64,000 bases of DNA. Source: JASHUC01 sp963849095. Its GTDB lineage: Bacteria > Pseudomonadota > Gammaproteobacteria > Steroidobacterales > Steroidobacteraceae. The stretch is from positions 372,001-436,000 of the forward strand of contig CAWKGA010000001.1 in the NCBI GenBank assembly GCA_963849095.1, written 5' to 3'. The position numbers were made by a program, and so were the translations under genes. Positions 17,355 through 25,462 of this stretch are shown here, piece by piece; position 1 is the first letter of the stretch, and the number at the start of each line of letters is the position of its first letter. The notes beneath the pieces were generated by a model. The model had not been told where the DNA came from and searched no databases. It was given only the letters and a program-made list of their open reading frames with translations.

Positions 17355-18260
17355 TCATTCCCGCCGCTTGGGCTCTCGCGGGTCACGTGGGGTCGGCAGG
17401 CGGAAGAGCGGCTCGCCCATGCGGATGCGGGACCCTGGCCGCAACGTGTCGCAGAGCGAGAGTCCTTCGGGAGCGAAGGCGATGATCGTCGAGCCGTGCT
17501 CGAACCACCCCATCTCCTGTCCCTTGCGAAGGAACGCATCGCACTGCATGACGTGAGGCCCGCGATACTTGAGGTGCAGCCGCACGTCGAGAAAGTGCAG
17601 CCGAATGCTCGCCACCAGGATAGCGGCCACCGGGACGAGCGTGATGACGAAATCCGATGGGTGCAGCCTGCAACGGATGATGGCGCGCTCGTTCTTGCAG
17701 AACAGCTTCTCGATGCGCTCGAGGGCGATCGGATTGACGTTCCAGGTGTCGCCGGAGACGTAGACGACCTGGTCGATGAGGCAGTCATACGGCGCGTGAA
17801 ATCGGTGGTACATGCCGGAGGTGAGGCGCAGCGTGACGTAGGATCCGTGCAGGTAGCTGCGAACGAACTCCTCGTCGTACAGCAGATCCCGTAGTGTGTA
17901 AGGGAAGCCCTTCGCTTGCAGCACCGAGCCAGCGGCGTCGATCTGACCCATCGCGCCGAGAATCCCATCGCACGGGCTCACGAGCACCGTCGGATCGGGC
18001 TCGATCCGCCGGGCACCGTGCCTCAGCTCGCGCGTGAAGCACTCGTGCAAGCTGTTGAAGCGCGTGGTTCTCGCGTCGCTGAGATCCAGTTCGCCGAACA
18101 AGCGCCACAGCGCGAGACAGGTCTCCCGGACCAAGGGCTGCTCGACCCGGCTCAGCCAGCCGACGAATCGCGTCAGCCAGCGCCGGGGGAGGCGATTCGC
18201 CAGGAGGAAGTTCACGTCCTCCTGCTGGGCGATCTTGACGAGGACCGAGCGCAGTGTCAT
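17355..18260 (-). CDS. psd: Phosphatidylserine decarboxylase
   Basis: About 301 aa from ATG 18260 (a GAGTGA box is about 8 nt upstream; ATG 18281 is the alternative). Recognised by FTRELRHGARRIEPDPTVLV followed by SPCDGILGAMGQI, then LTSGMYHRFHAPYDC. The processing site is FEHGSTIIAF near the C-terminus. The family self-cleaves at (L/G)GST to create its pyruvoyl group; here the motif reads HGST, so the Gly-Ser pair is kept and the first residue differs. It is membrane-associated and converts phosphatidylserine to phosphatidylethanolamine. Immediately followed by the methyltransferase gene and divergent from the aminotransferase gene. Confidence 0.9.
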   Translation of the reverse strand: MTLRSVLVKIAQQEDVNFLLANRLPRRWLTRFVGWLSRVEQPLVRETCLALWRLFGELDLSDARTTRFNSLHECFTRELRHGARRIEPDPTVLVSPCDGILGAMGQIDAAGSVLQAKGFPYTLRDLLYDEEFVRSYLHGSYVTLRLTSGMYHRFHAPYDCLIDQVVYVSGDTWNVNPIALERIEKLFCKNERAIIRCRLHPSDFVITLVPVAAILVASIRLHFLDVRLHLKYRGPHVMQCDAFLRKGQEMGWFEHGSTIIAFAPEGLSLCDTLRPGSRIRMGEPLFRLPTPRDPREPKRRE

Positions 18261-18316
18261 CGAACTGTCACTCAACGGCAATACTTTGCCGCACGGTTCA
18301 TCGCCCGAGCGTACCC

Positions 18317-19996
18317 ATGACGACTTATCTCATCGGCGGCCTGGTTCTCGCGGCTCTGCTCTGGAAACTGCAGGCGAGACTCGTTCTGTCGCGGGCGAAA
18401 CATCGCTCCCTCGCCGGGCACGCCCGCATCGCGCGCCTGCTGGCGTCCCTCGTTCCATACTACGAGTACGACGAGACGCGATTCTTCGCCGCCGACGGCG
18501 CGCCGGATGCTGTCGGGACGCAGCGCCGGAGCGGCTTCATGCGCCTCGCGGCGCTGTTCGCGCAGCGCCATCGCGAGACGAATAAACTGACTGCCGAGGT
18601 CGAGGGCACGATCTCCGATCTGCAATTCACCGCCCGCTACCGCGTGCCCTTCCAGTTCAGCCGTATCGCGCGCGAGCATCTCGGGCTCGGTGCATTCGTC
18701 GAATCCTCGGACGGCGTGGCGGTGACTGATCTCGACGGAAACCGCTTCTACGATCTGACGGGCTCGTACGGCGTCAATGTGTTCGGCTACGACTTCTACA
18801 AGGAATGCATCGAGCGCGGCGGCGCGAGCGTGCGCACCCTCGGGCCGGTGCTCGGCGCCTATCATCCGCTCACTGCGTACAACGTCCGGCGACTCAAGGA
18901 GATATCGGGGCTCGACGAGGTATCCTTCCACATGTCCGGCACGGAGGCGGTGATGCAAGCGGTGCGGCTCGCGCGCTACCACACGGGCCGCAAGTATCTG
19001 GTGCGCTTCTGCGGTGCGTACCACGGCTGGTGGGGGGACGTGCAGCCAGGCGTGGGCAATCCCGTCACGGCACGGGAGACGCATACGCTGAAGGACATGA
19101 ACGAAGCCTCGCTGCGCGTGCTGCGCACCCGCCGGGACATCGCCTGCGTGCTCGTCAATCCGCTGCAGGCGCTGCACCCCAACGCGAGCGCGCCGGGCGA
19201 CTCCGGACTGATTGCCGGCACACGCCGCGCGCACTTCGATCGCGAGGCCTACGCCGAGTGGTTGCGGAGGCTTCGAACCGTGTGCTCCGAGAGGAAGATC
19301 GTCCTGATCTTCGATGAGGTGTTCGTCGGGTTTCGCCTGGCTCCGGGCGGCGCCCAGGAGTACTTCGGTGTCCGTGCGGACATCGTGACCTACGGCAAGA
19401 CACTCGGTGGTGGCTTGCCGGTCGGCGTCGTCTGCGGCCGCCGGGATCTGATGAGGCGGTTCCGCGACGATCGTCCGGTGGATGTCTGCTTCGCCCGCGG
19501 CACCTTCAATACTCATCCGTACGTGATGGGGGCGATGCACGAGTTCCTGCGCCGACTGGAGGGCAAGTCCGTGCGTACCCTCTATCGGGACCTCGATGAG
19601 AAATGGAATCGTCGCGCGCACGCACTCAATGAGCGCCTGCGTGCAGCCCTGTTGCCGCTTCAAGTTTCGAATCTCTCGTCGATCTGGACCATCGATTACC
19701 TGCAACCCTCTTGCTACCACTGGATGCTGCAGTACTACCTGCGCGCAGAGGGGCTCGCCCTGAGCTGGGTGGGTACGGGACGCCTGATATTCAGTCTCAA
19801 TTACACGGACGCGGACTTTGCCGCGGTTGTCGACCGAATCGTGGCGGCGGCCACGGCGATGAGCCACGACGGTTGGTGGTGGACCAGCGAAGCACTCACG
19901 AGCAGGGCGATCAAGCGACGCGTCTTCCGCGAGATGCTTCATGCCTGCTGGGTGACCTCCCGCATGGGGTCGATGAGCTCGCCGCGCAGCAGGTAA
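18317..19996 (+). CDS. Class III PLP-dependent aminotransferase with N-terminal membrane anchor
   Basis: 559 aa from ATG 18317. Residues 4-18 (YLIGGLVLAALLWKL) form one predicted membrane segment, unusual for this family. The rest resembles glutamate-1-semialdehyde aminomutase-type enzymes: HMSGTEAVMQAVRLARYHTG, FCGAYHGWWGD, LIFDEVFVGFR (PLP-contacting Asp) and TYGKTLGGGLPVGVV (PLP Lys). A 110-residue N-terminal region before the catalytic domain and a C-terminal tail (around WWWTSEALTSRAIKRRVF) make it longer than usual. It shares a short divergent promoter region with psd. Its last 58 bp overlap the convergent membrane-protein gene. The anchor and neighbours suggest an amine-forming step on a lipid or membrane substrate; this is inference. 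Confidence 0.8.
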   Translation: MTTYLIGGLVLAALLWKLQARLVLSRAKHRSLAGHARIARLLASLVPYYEYDETRFFAADGAPDAVGTQRRSGFMRLAALFAQRHRETNKLTAEVEGTISDLQFTARYRVPFQFSRIAREHLGLGAFVESSDGVAVTDLDGNRFYDLTGSYGVNVFGYDFYKECIERGGASVRTLGPVLGAYHPLTAYNVRRLKEISGLDEVSFHMSGTEAVMQAVRLARYHTGRKYLVRFCGAYHGWWGDVQPGVGNPVTARETHTLKDMNEASLRVLRTRRDIACVLVNPLQALHPNASAPGDSGLIAGTRRAHFDREAYAEWLRRLRTVCSERKIVLIFDEVFVGFRLAPGGAQEYFGVRADIVTYGKTLGGGLPVGVVCGRRDLMRRFRDDRPVDVCFARGTFNTHPYVMGAMHEFLRRLEGKSVRTLYRDLDEKWNRRAHALNERLRAALLPLQVSNLSSIWTIDYLQPSCYHWMLQYYLRAEGLALSWVGTGRLIFSLNYTDADFAAVVDRIVAAATAMSHDGWWWTSEALTSRAIKRRVFREMLHACWVTSRMGSMSSPRSR

Positions 19997-20550
19997 AGAG
20001 GCGCCCGGTAATACAGCATGATGTCGTGAAACGGATCCGTGAGGATCTTGGTGAGCCACACGAGTCCCGTGCGCACATCCTTCAGGAAGGCGAGCTGTAT
20101 CGTGCGGAAGAGCAGTGCCCCGATGCCGAGTGCAAGCCACAGCTCACCGAGGTTCCGCAGGAATTCCGAGGCGTTCGTCGGTTGGCGAACGATCCCGAGG
20201 AGCGTCGGCGCGACCCACAGCAGCAGCGGAGACAGTCCCCAGAGCGAGAGCAGGACAGCCTTGCGCCGGAGGTTGTAGCCGACCTTGATGCGCTCTTTGT
20301 GTTGATGCGTCGCATCATTGACGGCGTCGTAGTCCTTCGGCTCGAAGAAAAAGTGCCCCACCTGCCGGCTCACCATGGCGCCGAGCCAGCCGATCAGCGC
20401 CGCTGCCGCCGGGCTCCTGAACACGATGACGTAGGAGGCGAGGAAGCTGAGTGCACTCACCAGGTGCAGCGACTGATTGATGCGGCTGTGGTGGTAGTAG
20501 CGATGATCGTCCCAACGCTGGATCTTCAGCGCCCGCAAGAAGCTGTGCAT
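19939..20550 (-). CDS. Multi-pass membrane protein, possibly Mpo1/DUF962-like
   Basis: 203 aa from ATG 20548-20550. The N-terminal part has HRYYHHSRINQSLHLVSALS, then a membrane span, then GHFFFEPKDYDAVNDATHQH. The His-rich motifs next to membrane spans (HH...H, GHFFFE, THQHKE) recall Mpo1/DUF962 proteins, where such motifs hold iron for 2-hydroxy-fatty-acid oxidation. The match is by pattern only, and other membrane hydroxylases are possible. Two or three further hydrophobic spans follow (LLSLWGLSPLLLWVAPTLLG; LWLALGIGALLF). It lies convergent to, and overlapping, the aminotransferase gene and divergent from the GT4 gene, within the lipid-type cluster. Confidence 0.55.
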   Translation of the reverse strand: MHSFLRALKIQRWDDHRYYHHSRINQSLHLVSALSFLASYVIVFRSPAAAALIGWLGAMVSRQVGHFFFEPKDYDAVNDATHQHKERIKVGYNLRRKAVLLSLWGLSPLLLWVAPTLLGIVRQPTNASEFLRNLGELWLALGIGALLFRTIQLAFLKDVRTGLVWLTKILTDPFHDIMLYYRAPLYLLRGELIDPMREVTQQA

Positions 20551-20740
20551 TCGGCTTGCCCCGTTGTCGATCGCCGTCAAATGACGACGTGGAGCAAATA
20601 TAGGAAAATTCTTACAAGCAGATGACACTGCCGCCGCCGAAAAAGCGCCGGACACGTTCACAGCGGCGTCACATGAACCGCTGAAGATCTGGACTGTGGT
20701 CGGGAGTTCCGATCTTGGACAGGGAGCGCGGCTTCAAGGC

Positions 20741-21781
20741 ATGAGAATCCTCATCGTCACGGACGCGTGGTTTCCTCAAACCAACGGTGTCGTCAACACC
20801 CTGGCCCAGACGGCGGCATGGCTCGGACGCTTCGGACACGAAGTCCGGCTGATCACGCCGCGGGAATTCCGTACAGTGCCCTGTCCGACCTATCCGGAGA
20901 TCCGGATGGCCGTGATGCCCTACCGGCGGCTCGGCCGCAGCATCCGGTCGTTCAATCCGCAGGCGCTGCACGTCGCGACGGAAGGGCCGCTTGGCTTCGC
21001 GGCGCGGCGCCACTGTCTCAAGCACGGGTTGCGATTCACAACGTCTTATCACACGCAGTTTCCGCACTACCTGAGCTCGCGCTTCCCGATACCGATGTCC
21101 GTGTCCTACGCGGTACTGCGGCGCTTTCACGGGTCGGCGGAGCGCTGCATGGTCGGTACCGCGCGAGTCAGGACGGAGCTTGCCGCGCGCGGCTTCCGCA
21201 ACCTGGCGCCCTGGCCGCGCGGTGTGGACACGCAGCTGTTCCGGCCGCGGGAGAAGACCTTCCTCGACCTGCCCCGGCCGATCTCGGTCTACGTGGGACG
21301 CGTCGCGGTCGAGAAAAACGTTGATGCGTTCCTGCGCATACGCTGGTCCGGCACGAAGCTCGTGGTCGGCGACGGCCCGGAGCGCAGCCGCCTGCAAGCG
21401 CAGTACCCCGATGCCGTCTTTGTGGGATATCGCTTCGGCGAGGATCTCGCGGCGCACATCGCGGCCGCAGATGTGCTCGTCTTTCCGAGCCTCACGGACA
21501 CCTTCGGACTCGTGAATCTGGAGGCACTCGCGTGTGGCGTGCCGGTTGCCGCATACCCGGTGACGGGACCCATCGACGTGCTTCAGGACGGGGTGACGGG
21601 CGCGCTCGACACCGACCTCGCGAGAGCCGCGGAGCGAGCGCTGCAGCTCGATCCTCAAGCTTGCCGTGACCACGCGCTGCGATCCGGCTGGGACGGTTGC
21701 ACTCGACAGTTCGAGAGCAACCTGGTGAGCACGGCCAACCTGTTTGAGGGAGATCTGGCCTCCGTTGATCACGAACGTTGA
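20741..21781 (+). CDS. GT4-family glycosyltransferase (Agt/MgtA-like, lipid glycosylation)
   Basis: 346 aa from ATG 20741. The N-terminus MRILIVTDAWFPQTNGVVNT followed by LAQTAAWL is typical of GT4 enzymes. Family blocks follow: PCPTYPEIR, HVATEGPLGFAARRHCLKHG, TSYHTQFPHYLSSR, WPRGVDTQLFRP, and the nucleotide-sugar site FPSLTDTFGLVNLEALACGV with the E-x7-E pattern. This branch includes bacterial enzymes that add sugar to diacylglycerol or phosphatidylinositol. The donor-site region is intact. Cytoplasmic face of the membrane. It closes the lipid cluster; a transposon begins only about 20 bp after its stop, so its original downstream context is lost. Confidence 0.85.
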   Translation: MRILIVTDAWFPQTNGVVNTLAQTAAWLGRFGHEVRLITPREFRTVPCPTYPEIRMAVMPYRRLGRSIRSFNPQALHVATEGPLGFAARRHCLKHGLRFTTSYHTQFPHYLSSRFPIPMSVSYAVLRRFHGSAERCMVGTARVRTELAARGFRNLAPWPRGVDTQLFRPREKTFLDLPRPISVYVGRVAVEKNVDAFLRIRWSGTKLVVGDGPERSRLQAQYPDAVFVGYRFGEDLAAHIAAADVLVFPSLTDTFGLVNLEALACGVPVAAYPVTGPIDVLQDGVTGALDTDLARAAERALQLDPQACRDHALRSGWDGCTRQFESNLVSTANLFEGDLASVDHER

Positions 21782-21799
21782 GGGACGAGGGGGGCAATA

Positions 21800-21816
21800 T
21801 CCATCACCGATCGTGA
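21800..21816 (+). repeat. 17-bp direct repeat, left copy
   Basis: TCCATCACCGATCGTGA, identical to the copy at 25325-25341 and in the same orientation. Located at the left edge of the transposon, about 20 bp after the GT4 stop codon. It is either a transposase-binding site or part of a terminal repeat array. Confidence 0.7.
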
Positions 21817-21889
21817 TCTTGCGCTGGCTCTTTCCCGGTCTGCATCTCATCGCATTCCTGTCTCGCGGCCGCGCAGCGGCAGCGCGGTC

Positions 21890-21914
21890 TTCCCGGCCCG
21901 CTTCGGGCCGGGAA
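21890..21914 (+). other. Perfect 11-bp-stem hairpin in the transposon left end
   Basis: TTCCCGGCCCG / CTT / CGGGCCGGGAA. It is followed at 21968-22007 by two short CCCCCTCGGGGG hairpins. No U-run follows the large hairpin, so a simple intrinsic terminator is not supported. The group lies in the untranslated left end before the zinc-finger gene and could bind protein or fold in RNA. Confidence 0.5.
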
Positions 21915-22040
21915 GAAGCTCGTGGGGGCCGGGCGGCTGATCGTTGTGACGGGATGAGAGGGGAAGATCCCCCTCGGGGGTCTTGATCCATCGGACCCCC
22001 TCGGGGGAGTCTCCGGTTACCAAGCCAGGAGACCCTCAGA

Positions 22041-22592
22041 GTGTGCCATGCCTTATTGGGCGACCCCGCCTTTTTCCGATTCCTCTCCCGTATCGACGCC
22101 GAGTTCGCCGCCGAGATACGGCAAGCCCGCTGCCGCAAGTGCGGTGGCCCGTTGCATGTGGGGGATTTCCCCCGCAAGCCTCGAGGTTGTCCGGCCTCGG
22201 TGCGGGAGGAGTACTCCTGGCGGCTGAGCTTCACCTGCGGATGGTGTGATGCCCGCTCGACGCCGGCCTCGGTGCGGTTCCTGGGCCGGCGGGTGTACGT
22301 GGCGGTGATGCTGATGCTCGCCTCCCCGCCGGCCGGTGCCGCCGCGCGCGAGGTCCAACGGTTGCTCGAGGTTCCGCGGCGCACGCTGGAGAGATGGCGG
22401 GCGTGGTGGCAGCGGGATTTTCCGCGCACCCGGTTCTGGCAATCGGTGCGCGAGCGCTTCATGCCGCCGCTGCCGGGCGAGGGCATGCCGCAGAGCCTGC
22501 TCGAGCGCTTCCAGGGATCGAGCTGCCGGGAGCGGATCGAGCAGGTGTTGCGCTTCCTCTGCCCGCTCAGCAGCGCCTCCATGATCAGGTAA
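22041..22592 (+). CDS. Small zinc-finger protein of the transposon
   Basis: 183 aa from GTG 22041 (GGAGA box upstream). Cysteine pairs form a probable zinc site: CRKCGGPLH, RGCP and TCGWCDARS. The C-terminal half looks like a helix-turn-helix followed by basic residues (VQRLLEVPRRTLERWRAWWQ). That arrangement suggests a DNA-binding helper that recognises transposon ends or target DNA. I know of no characterised member. It is the first gene of the transposon, 123 bp before the transposase gene, same strand. Confidence 0.6.
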   Translation: MCHALLGDPAFFRFLSRIDAEFAAEIRQARCRKCGGPLHVGDFPRKPRGCPASVREEYSWRLSFTCGWCDARSTPASVRFLGRRVYVAVMLMLASPPAGAAAREVQRLLEVPRRTLERWRAWWQRDFPRTRFWQSVRERFMPPLPGEGMPQSLLERFQGSSCRERIEQVLRFLCPLSSASMIR

Positions 22593-22715
22593 TCCGAGAG
22601 CCGCGCTCGAGCGCTCGGTCTCCCGCAGAGGATGCCGGTAGCGCGGGCAAGAGCGCGTGCATAGCCTGCCGGCCGTAGCGATACCCCCGGTGTCGCGCGG
22701 TGCGGGAGGTGAGAG

Positions 22716-24170
22716 GTGAGTTCCGAGAACGATCTGCCCGAACGGGATCGGTGGGCCCGGCTACGCTTTGCCATCATCGGTCCGTTATTGGCCGCACCGC
22801 CCGCCCCGGGGGATTTGCAGGTGGCCTTGAGCGCGCTGGCCGCGCGCACCTGGCGCCATCCGCTCACCGGGCTTCAGGTCCGCTTCGGCGCCTCCACGAT
22901 CGAGCGCTGGTACTACGCGGCGCGCACCGCCACCGATCCGGTGGCGGTGCTGCGCAATCAGGTCCGGCGCGACATCGGCTCGTTCCCGAGCTTCTCCGAG
23001 CAGGCGCAGCAGGCGCTGCGGGAGCAGTACGCGCTTCACGCCTCGTGGAACGCTCAGCTTCTGTGCGACAACCTGCGCGTCGTGCTCGCCGCCGCCGATC
23101 CTCCCGTGCCGTGTCCCTCCTATGCCAGCGTCCGGCGATACCTGAAGGCGCACGGCCTCACTCGCAAGCGGCCCGTGCGGCACAGCGCCGAGGCGATCCT
23201 CAGCGGAGCCGCTGCGCTGCTCGAGCGCGAGATCCGCAGCTACGAGGTCGAGTACGTCCTGCAGCTGATGCACCTGGACTTCCACCACGGCTCGCGCAAG
23301 GTCGTCACGCCCGCCGGAGAGCGGATCAAGCCACTGCTGGTCGCCTTCATCGACGATCACTCGCGCTATCTCTGCCACGCTCAGTGGTACACCGCCGAGG
23401 GGACCCGGGAGCTCGTGCACGGGTTCTCCCAGGCGCTCTCGAAGGTCGGACTGCCCCGCTCCCTGATGAGTGACCGGGGCTCGGCGATGATGTCCGGGGA
23501 GTTCACCGCCGGGCTCGAGGCGCTCGGCATCCTGCATGTTCCGACCTTGCCCCGGTCCCCGCATGTCAACGGGAAGCAGGAAAACCTCTGGTCTCGAGTG
23601 GAGCAAAGGCTTCTGGCGATGCTCGAGGGCGAGGCGAACCTCACCCTCGAGGAGCTCAACCTCGCCACCCAGGCCTGGATCACCCAGGAATACCAGCGCA
23701 CCGTGCACCGCGAGATCGGCGTCACCCCCCTCGAGCGCTACCTCGCCGGCCCCAACGTCGGGCGCGAGGCTCCGGGAAGCCAGGCCCTGCGGGCAGCGTT
23801 CCGGATCGAGGCCAAGCGTCGCCAGCGCCGCTCCGACGGCACCGTCAGCCTCGAGGGCCAGCGCTTCGAGATCCCCTCCCGCTACCGTCACCTGCGCGAG
23901 GTGTACCTGCGCTACGCCCGCTGGGACCTCAGCCGCGTGGACCTCATCGAGGCCCGCTCCGGGGCCATCCTCTGCCCGATCGGCCCGATCGATAAGGCGG
24001 CCAACGCCGAGGGCCTGCGCCGGGTGCTCGAGCCGGTGAGCAACGAGCCGATCGCCACGACCGGCTGCGGCATCGCTCCGCTCCTGAAGCAAATGATCGC
24101 CGAGTACGCCGCCACGGGACTGCCGCCGGCGTACCTGCCCATCCCCAACCCAGAAGAGAATCCTGCGTGA
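22716..24170 (+). CDS. DDE (DD35E) transposase, Mu/TniA-like with rve core
   Basis: 484 aa from GTG 22716. The integrase (rve) catalytic triad is readable: D188 in MHLDFHHG, D253 in LMSDRGSAM, E289 in VNGKQENL, with exactly 35 residues between the second D and E. An N-terminal helical region with a probable DNA-binding segment (ASTIERWYYAAR; SVRRYLKAHGLTRKR) precedes it. After the core comes a beta-barrel-like Mu-C type domain (RRSDGTVSLEGQRFEIPSRY). The enzyme cuts and joins transposon ends. Its TGA overlaps the GTG of the AAA gene, so the two are translationally coupled, as in TniA/TniB, MuA/MuB and IstA/IstB pairs. Confidence 0.85.
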   Translation: MSSENDLPERDRWARLRFAIIGPLLAAPPAPGDLQVALSALAARTWRHPLTGLQVRFGASTIERWYYAARTATDPVAVLRNQVRRDIGSFPSFSEQAQQALREQYALHASWNAQLLCDNLRVVLAAADPPVPCPSYASVRRYLKAHGLTRKRPVRHSAEAILSGAAALLEREIRSYEVEYVLQLMHLDFHHGSRKVVTPAGERIKPLLVAFIDDHSRYLCHAQWYTAEGTRELVHGFSQALSKVGLPRSLMSDRGSAMMSGEFTAGLEALGILHVPTLPRSPHVNGKQENLWSRVEQRLLAMLEGEANLTLEELNLATQAWITQEYQRTVHREIGVTPLERYLAGPNVGREAPGSQALRAAFRIEAKRRQRRSDGTVSLEGQRFEIPSRYRHLREVYLRYARWDLSRVDLIEARSGAILCPIGPIDKAANAEGLRRVLEPVSNEPIATTGCGIAPLLKQMIAEYAATGLPPAYLPIPNPEENPA

Positions 24171-25009
24171 ACCAAAAGCTCCTGGCCCTGTACGGGCTGA
24201 AGTTCGATCCGTTCTCCCCCGAGGTGCCCACCGAGGCGCTGTATCTGTCCCCCAAGCTCGAGAGCTTCTGCTGGCGCATCGAGCAGGCGCATCTGCGCGA
24301 GGGCGGCTTCGCCCTCATCCACGGCGAGCCCGGCTCCGGCAAGAGCGTCGTCCTGCGGGTGCTCGCCGAGCGTCTGGCGCGCCTGGCCGATCTGTCCGTC
24401 GGCGTCGTCCACCATCCCCAGAGCAACCTCTCCGACTTCTACCGCGAACTCGGGGACATCTTCAGTGTCGCCATCCGCGTCAGCAACCGCTGGGGCGGCT
24501 TCAAGGCGCTGCGCACCCGCTGGCTCGACCATCTCGGCTCAACCACCCGCCGCTCGGTGCTCTTGGCCGATGAGGCCCAGGAGATGAGCCCGGCGGTCCT
24601 CAACGAGCTGCGCCTGCTCGCCTCCGCTCGCTTCGACTCCCAGTCGCTCCTGTGTGTCGTGCTCGCAGGCGATGCCCGTCTGCTCGACAAGATGCGCCGC
24701 GAGGAGCTCATCCCCCTGGGCTCGCGCATCAGAACGCGCCTGGCGACCGAGACCGCCTCCCGCGAGGAACTCGTCGCCTGCCTCGAGCATCTCATCACCG
24801 CCGCCGGTAATGCGAGCCTGATGACCCGAGAGCTGCGCCACACCCTCGTCGATCACGCCGCCGGCAATTACCGCGTCCTCGTCTCCATGGCCGCCGAGAT
24901 CCTCATGACCGCCGCCCAGCACGAGATCACCACTCTCGACGAGAAACTCTACCTGCAGGTCTTCGCCCGACCCGAGGCCAAGGCCTCACGCCGCCCCGGC
25001 GCCCGATGA
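24167..25009 (+). CDS. AAA+ ATPase of the transposon (TniB/MuB/ExeA-like)
   Basis: 280 aa. The N-terminus LALYGLKFDPFSPEVPTEAL matches ExeA/TniB-type ATPases. Walker A is GEPGSGKSV (residues 53-61), Walker B is LLADE (131-135), and sensor and arginine-finger regions are near VVLAGDARLL and IPLGSRIRTRL. In two-gene transposition systems this ATPase binds target DNA, activates the DDE transposase and gives target immunity. Starts at GTG inside the transposase stop (GTGA). Same operon as the small acidic protein 5 bp downstream. Confidence 0.82.
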   Translation: MNQKLLALYGLKFDPFSPEVPTEALYLSPKLESFCWRIEQAHLREGGFALIHGEPGSGKSVVLRVLAERLARLADLSVGVVHHPQSNLSDFYRELGDIFSVAIRVSNRWGGFKALRTRWLDHLGSTTRRSVLLADEAQEMSPAVLNELRLLASARFDSQSLLCVVLAGDARLLDKMRREELIPLGSRIRTRLATETASREELVACLEHLITAAGNASLMTRELRHTLVDHAAGNYRVLVSMAAEILMTAAQHEITTLDEKLYLQVFARPEAKASRRPGAR

Positions 25010-25013
25010 CACG

Positions 25014-25283
25014 ATGATCCATCCCATGCCCGAGGATGCCGAACCGACCTTCGATGCCACCGAGCGGCCCTGCCTGATCCTGGACCTGCCCGTCCTCAGC
25101 GACGAGGCCGCCCTTCAGCTCGGCGAGTTCCTCTATGCCTTCGCCGAGCGCTTCGAGGACCACTACTCAGCGCAGATCCGCCGCGCTCATCGCGCGCGCG
25201 AATCCGAGCGCGACCAGCTCTACCGGCAACGTCTTCACCTCGAAGCCCAGCAGCCGCTTCCCTTCGACGACGATCCGTTCTGA
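25014..25283 (+). CDS. Small acidic protein of the transposon, unknown function
   Basis: 89 aa beginning at ATG 25014, five bases after the ATPase stop. The predicted structure is mainly helical: SDEAALQLGEFLYAFAERFE followed by a basic/charged helix (RRAHRARESERDQLYRQRLH) and an acidic tail (PFDDDPF). I do not recognise the family. Position and coupling suggest a helper such as a TniQ-like adaptor or a regulator, but there is no zinc ribbon or HTH to support TniQ. Confidence 0.6.
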   Translation: MIHPMPEDAEPTFDATERPCLILDLPVLSDEAALQLGEFLYAFAERFEDHYSAQIRRAHRARESERDQLYRQRLHLEAQQPLPFDDDPF

Positions 25284-25324
25284 GACGATCCCGGCGCCGC
25301 CGTCACGATCACTCACGTCGCCTG

Positions 25325-25341
25325 TCCATCACCGATCGTGA
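25325..25341 (+). repeat. 17-bp direct repeat, right copy
   Basis: Identical to 21800-21816 and in the same orientation, followed by a run of A. It lies 42 bp after the last transposon gene and marks the provisional right end. Chromosomal-looking sequence resumes before the MetE-like gene stop at 25463. Confidence 0.7.
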
Positions 25342-25462
25342 AAAAACGTCTATCAAATACCGTGGTCGCTCTCACCTGGTGGCTTGCCATCCGGCCGTCG
25401 CGCCGCAATGGAGAGCGGGCGCTGCAGCGGAGCGCGTTACGGGCTGATCGGACCGCCAGGCG

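Larger units (their letters stand above)
21800..25341 (+). mobile_element. Transposon with zinc-finger protein, DDE transposase, AAA ATPase and small acidic protein
   Basis: Four same-strand genes lie within about 3.5 kb: Cys-rich DNA-binding protein, DD35E transposase, AAA+ ATPase (stop/start overlap with the transposase) and an 89-aa protein. DDE plus AAA is the core of Mu, Tn7, Tn5053/Tn402 and IS21-type transposition. The exact ends are not clear to me. I used the two copies of a 17-bp direct repeat (21800-21816 and 25325-25341) as provisional limits. No convincing terminal inverted repeat or target duplication was found by eye. The element separates the GT4 gene from a MetE-like gene. 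Confidence 0.75.

Noticed and set aside
21968..22007. Two CCCCCTCGGGGG motifs as a possible CRISPR or repeat array
   Set aside because: Only two copies, no spacer pattern; more likely hairpins of the transposon end. No CRISPR array was seen anywhere in the window.
20669..22867. A 732-codon minus-strand open frame across the GT4 gene and transposon left end
   Set aside because: No recognisable motif, and it crosses the boundary between chromosome and transposon, so it cannot be an old gene.
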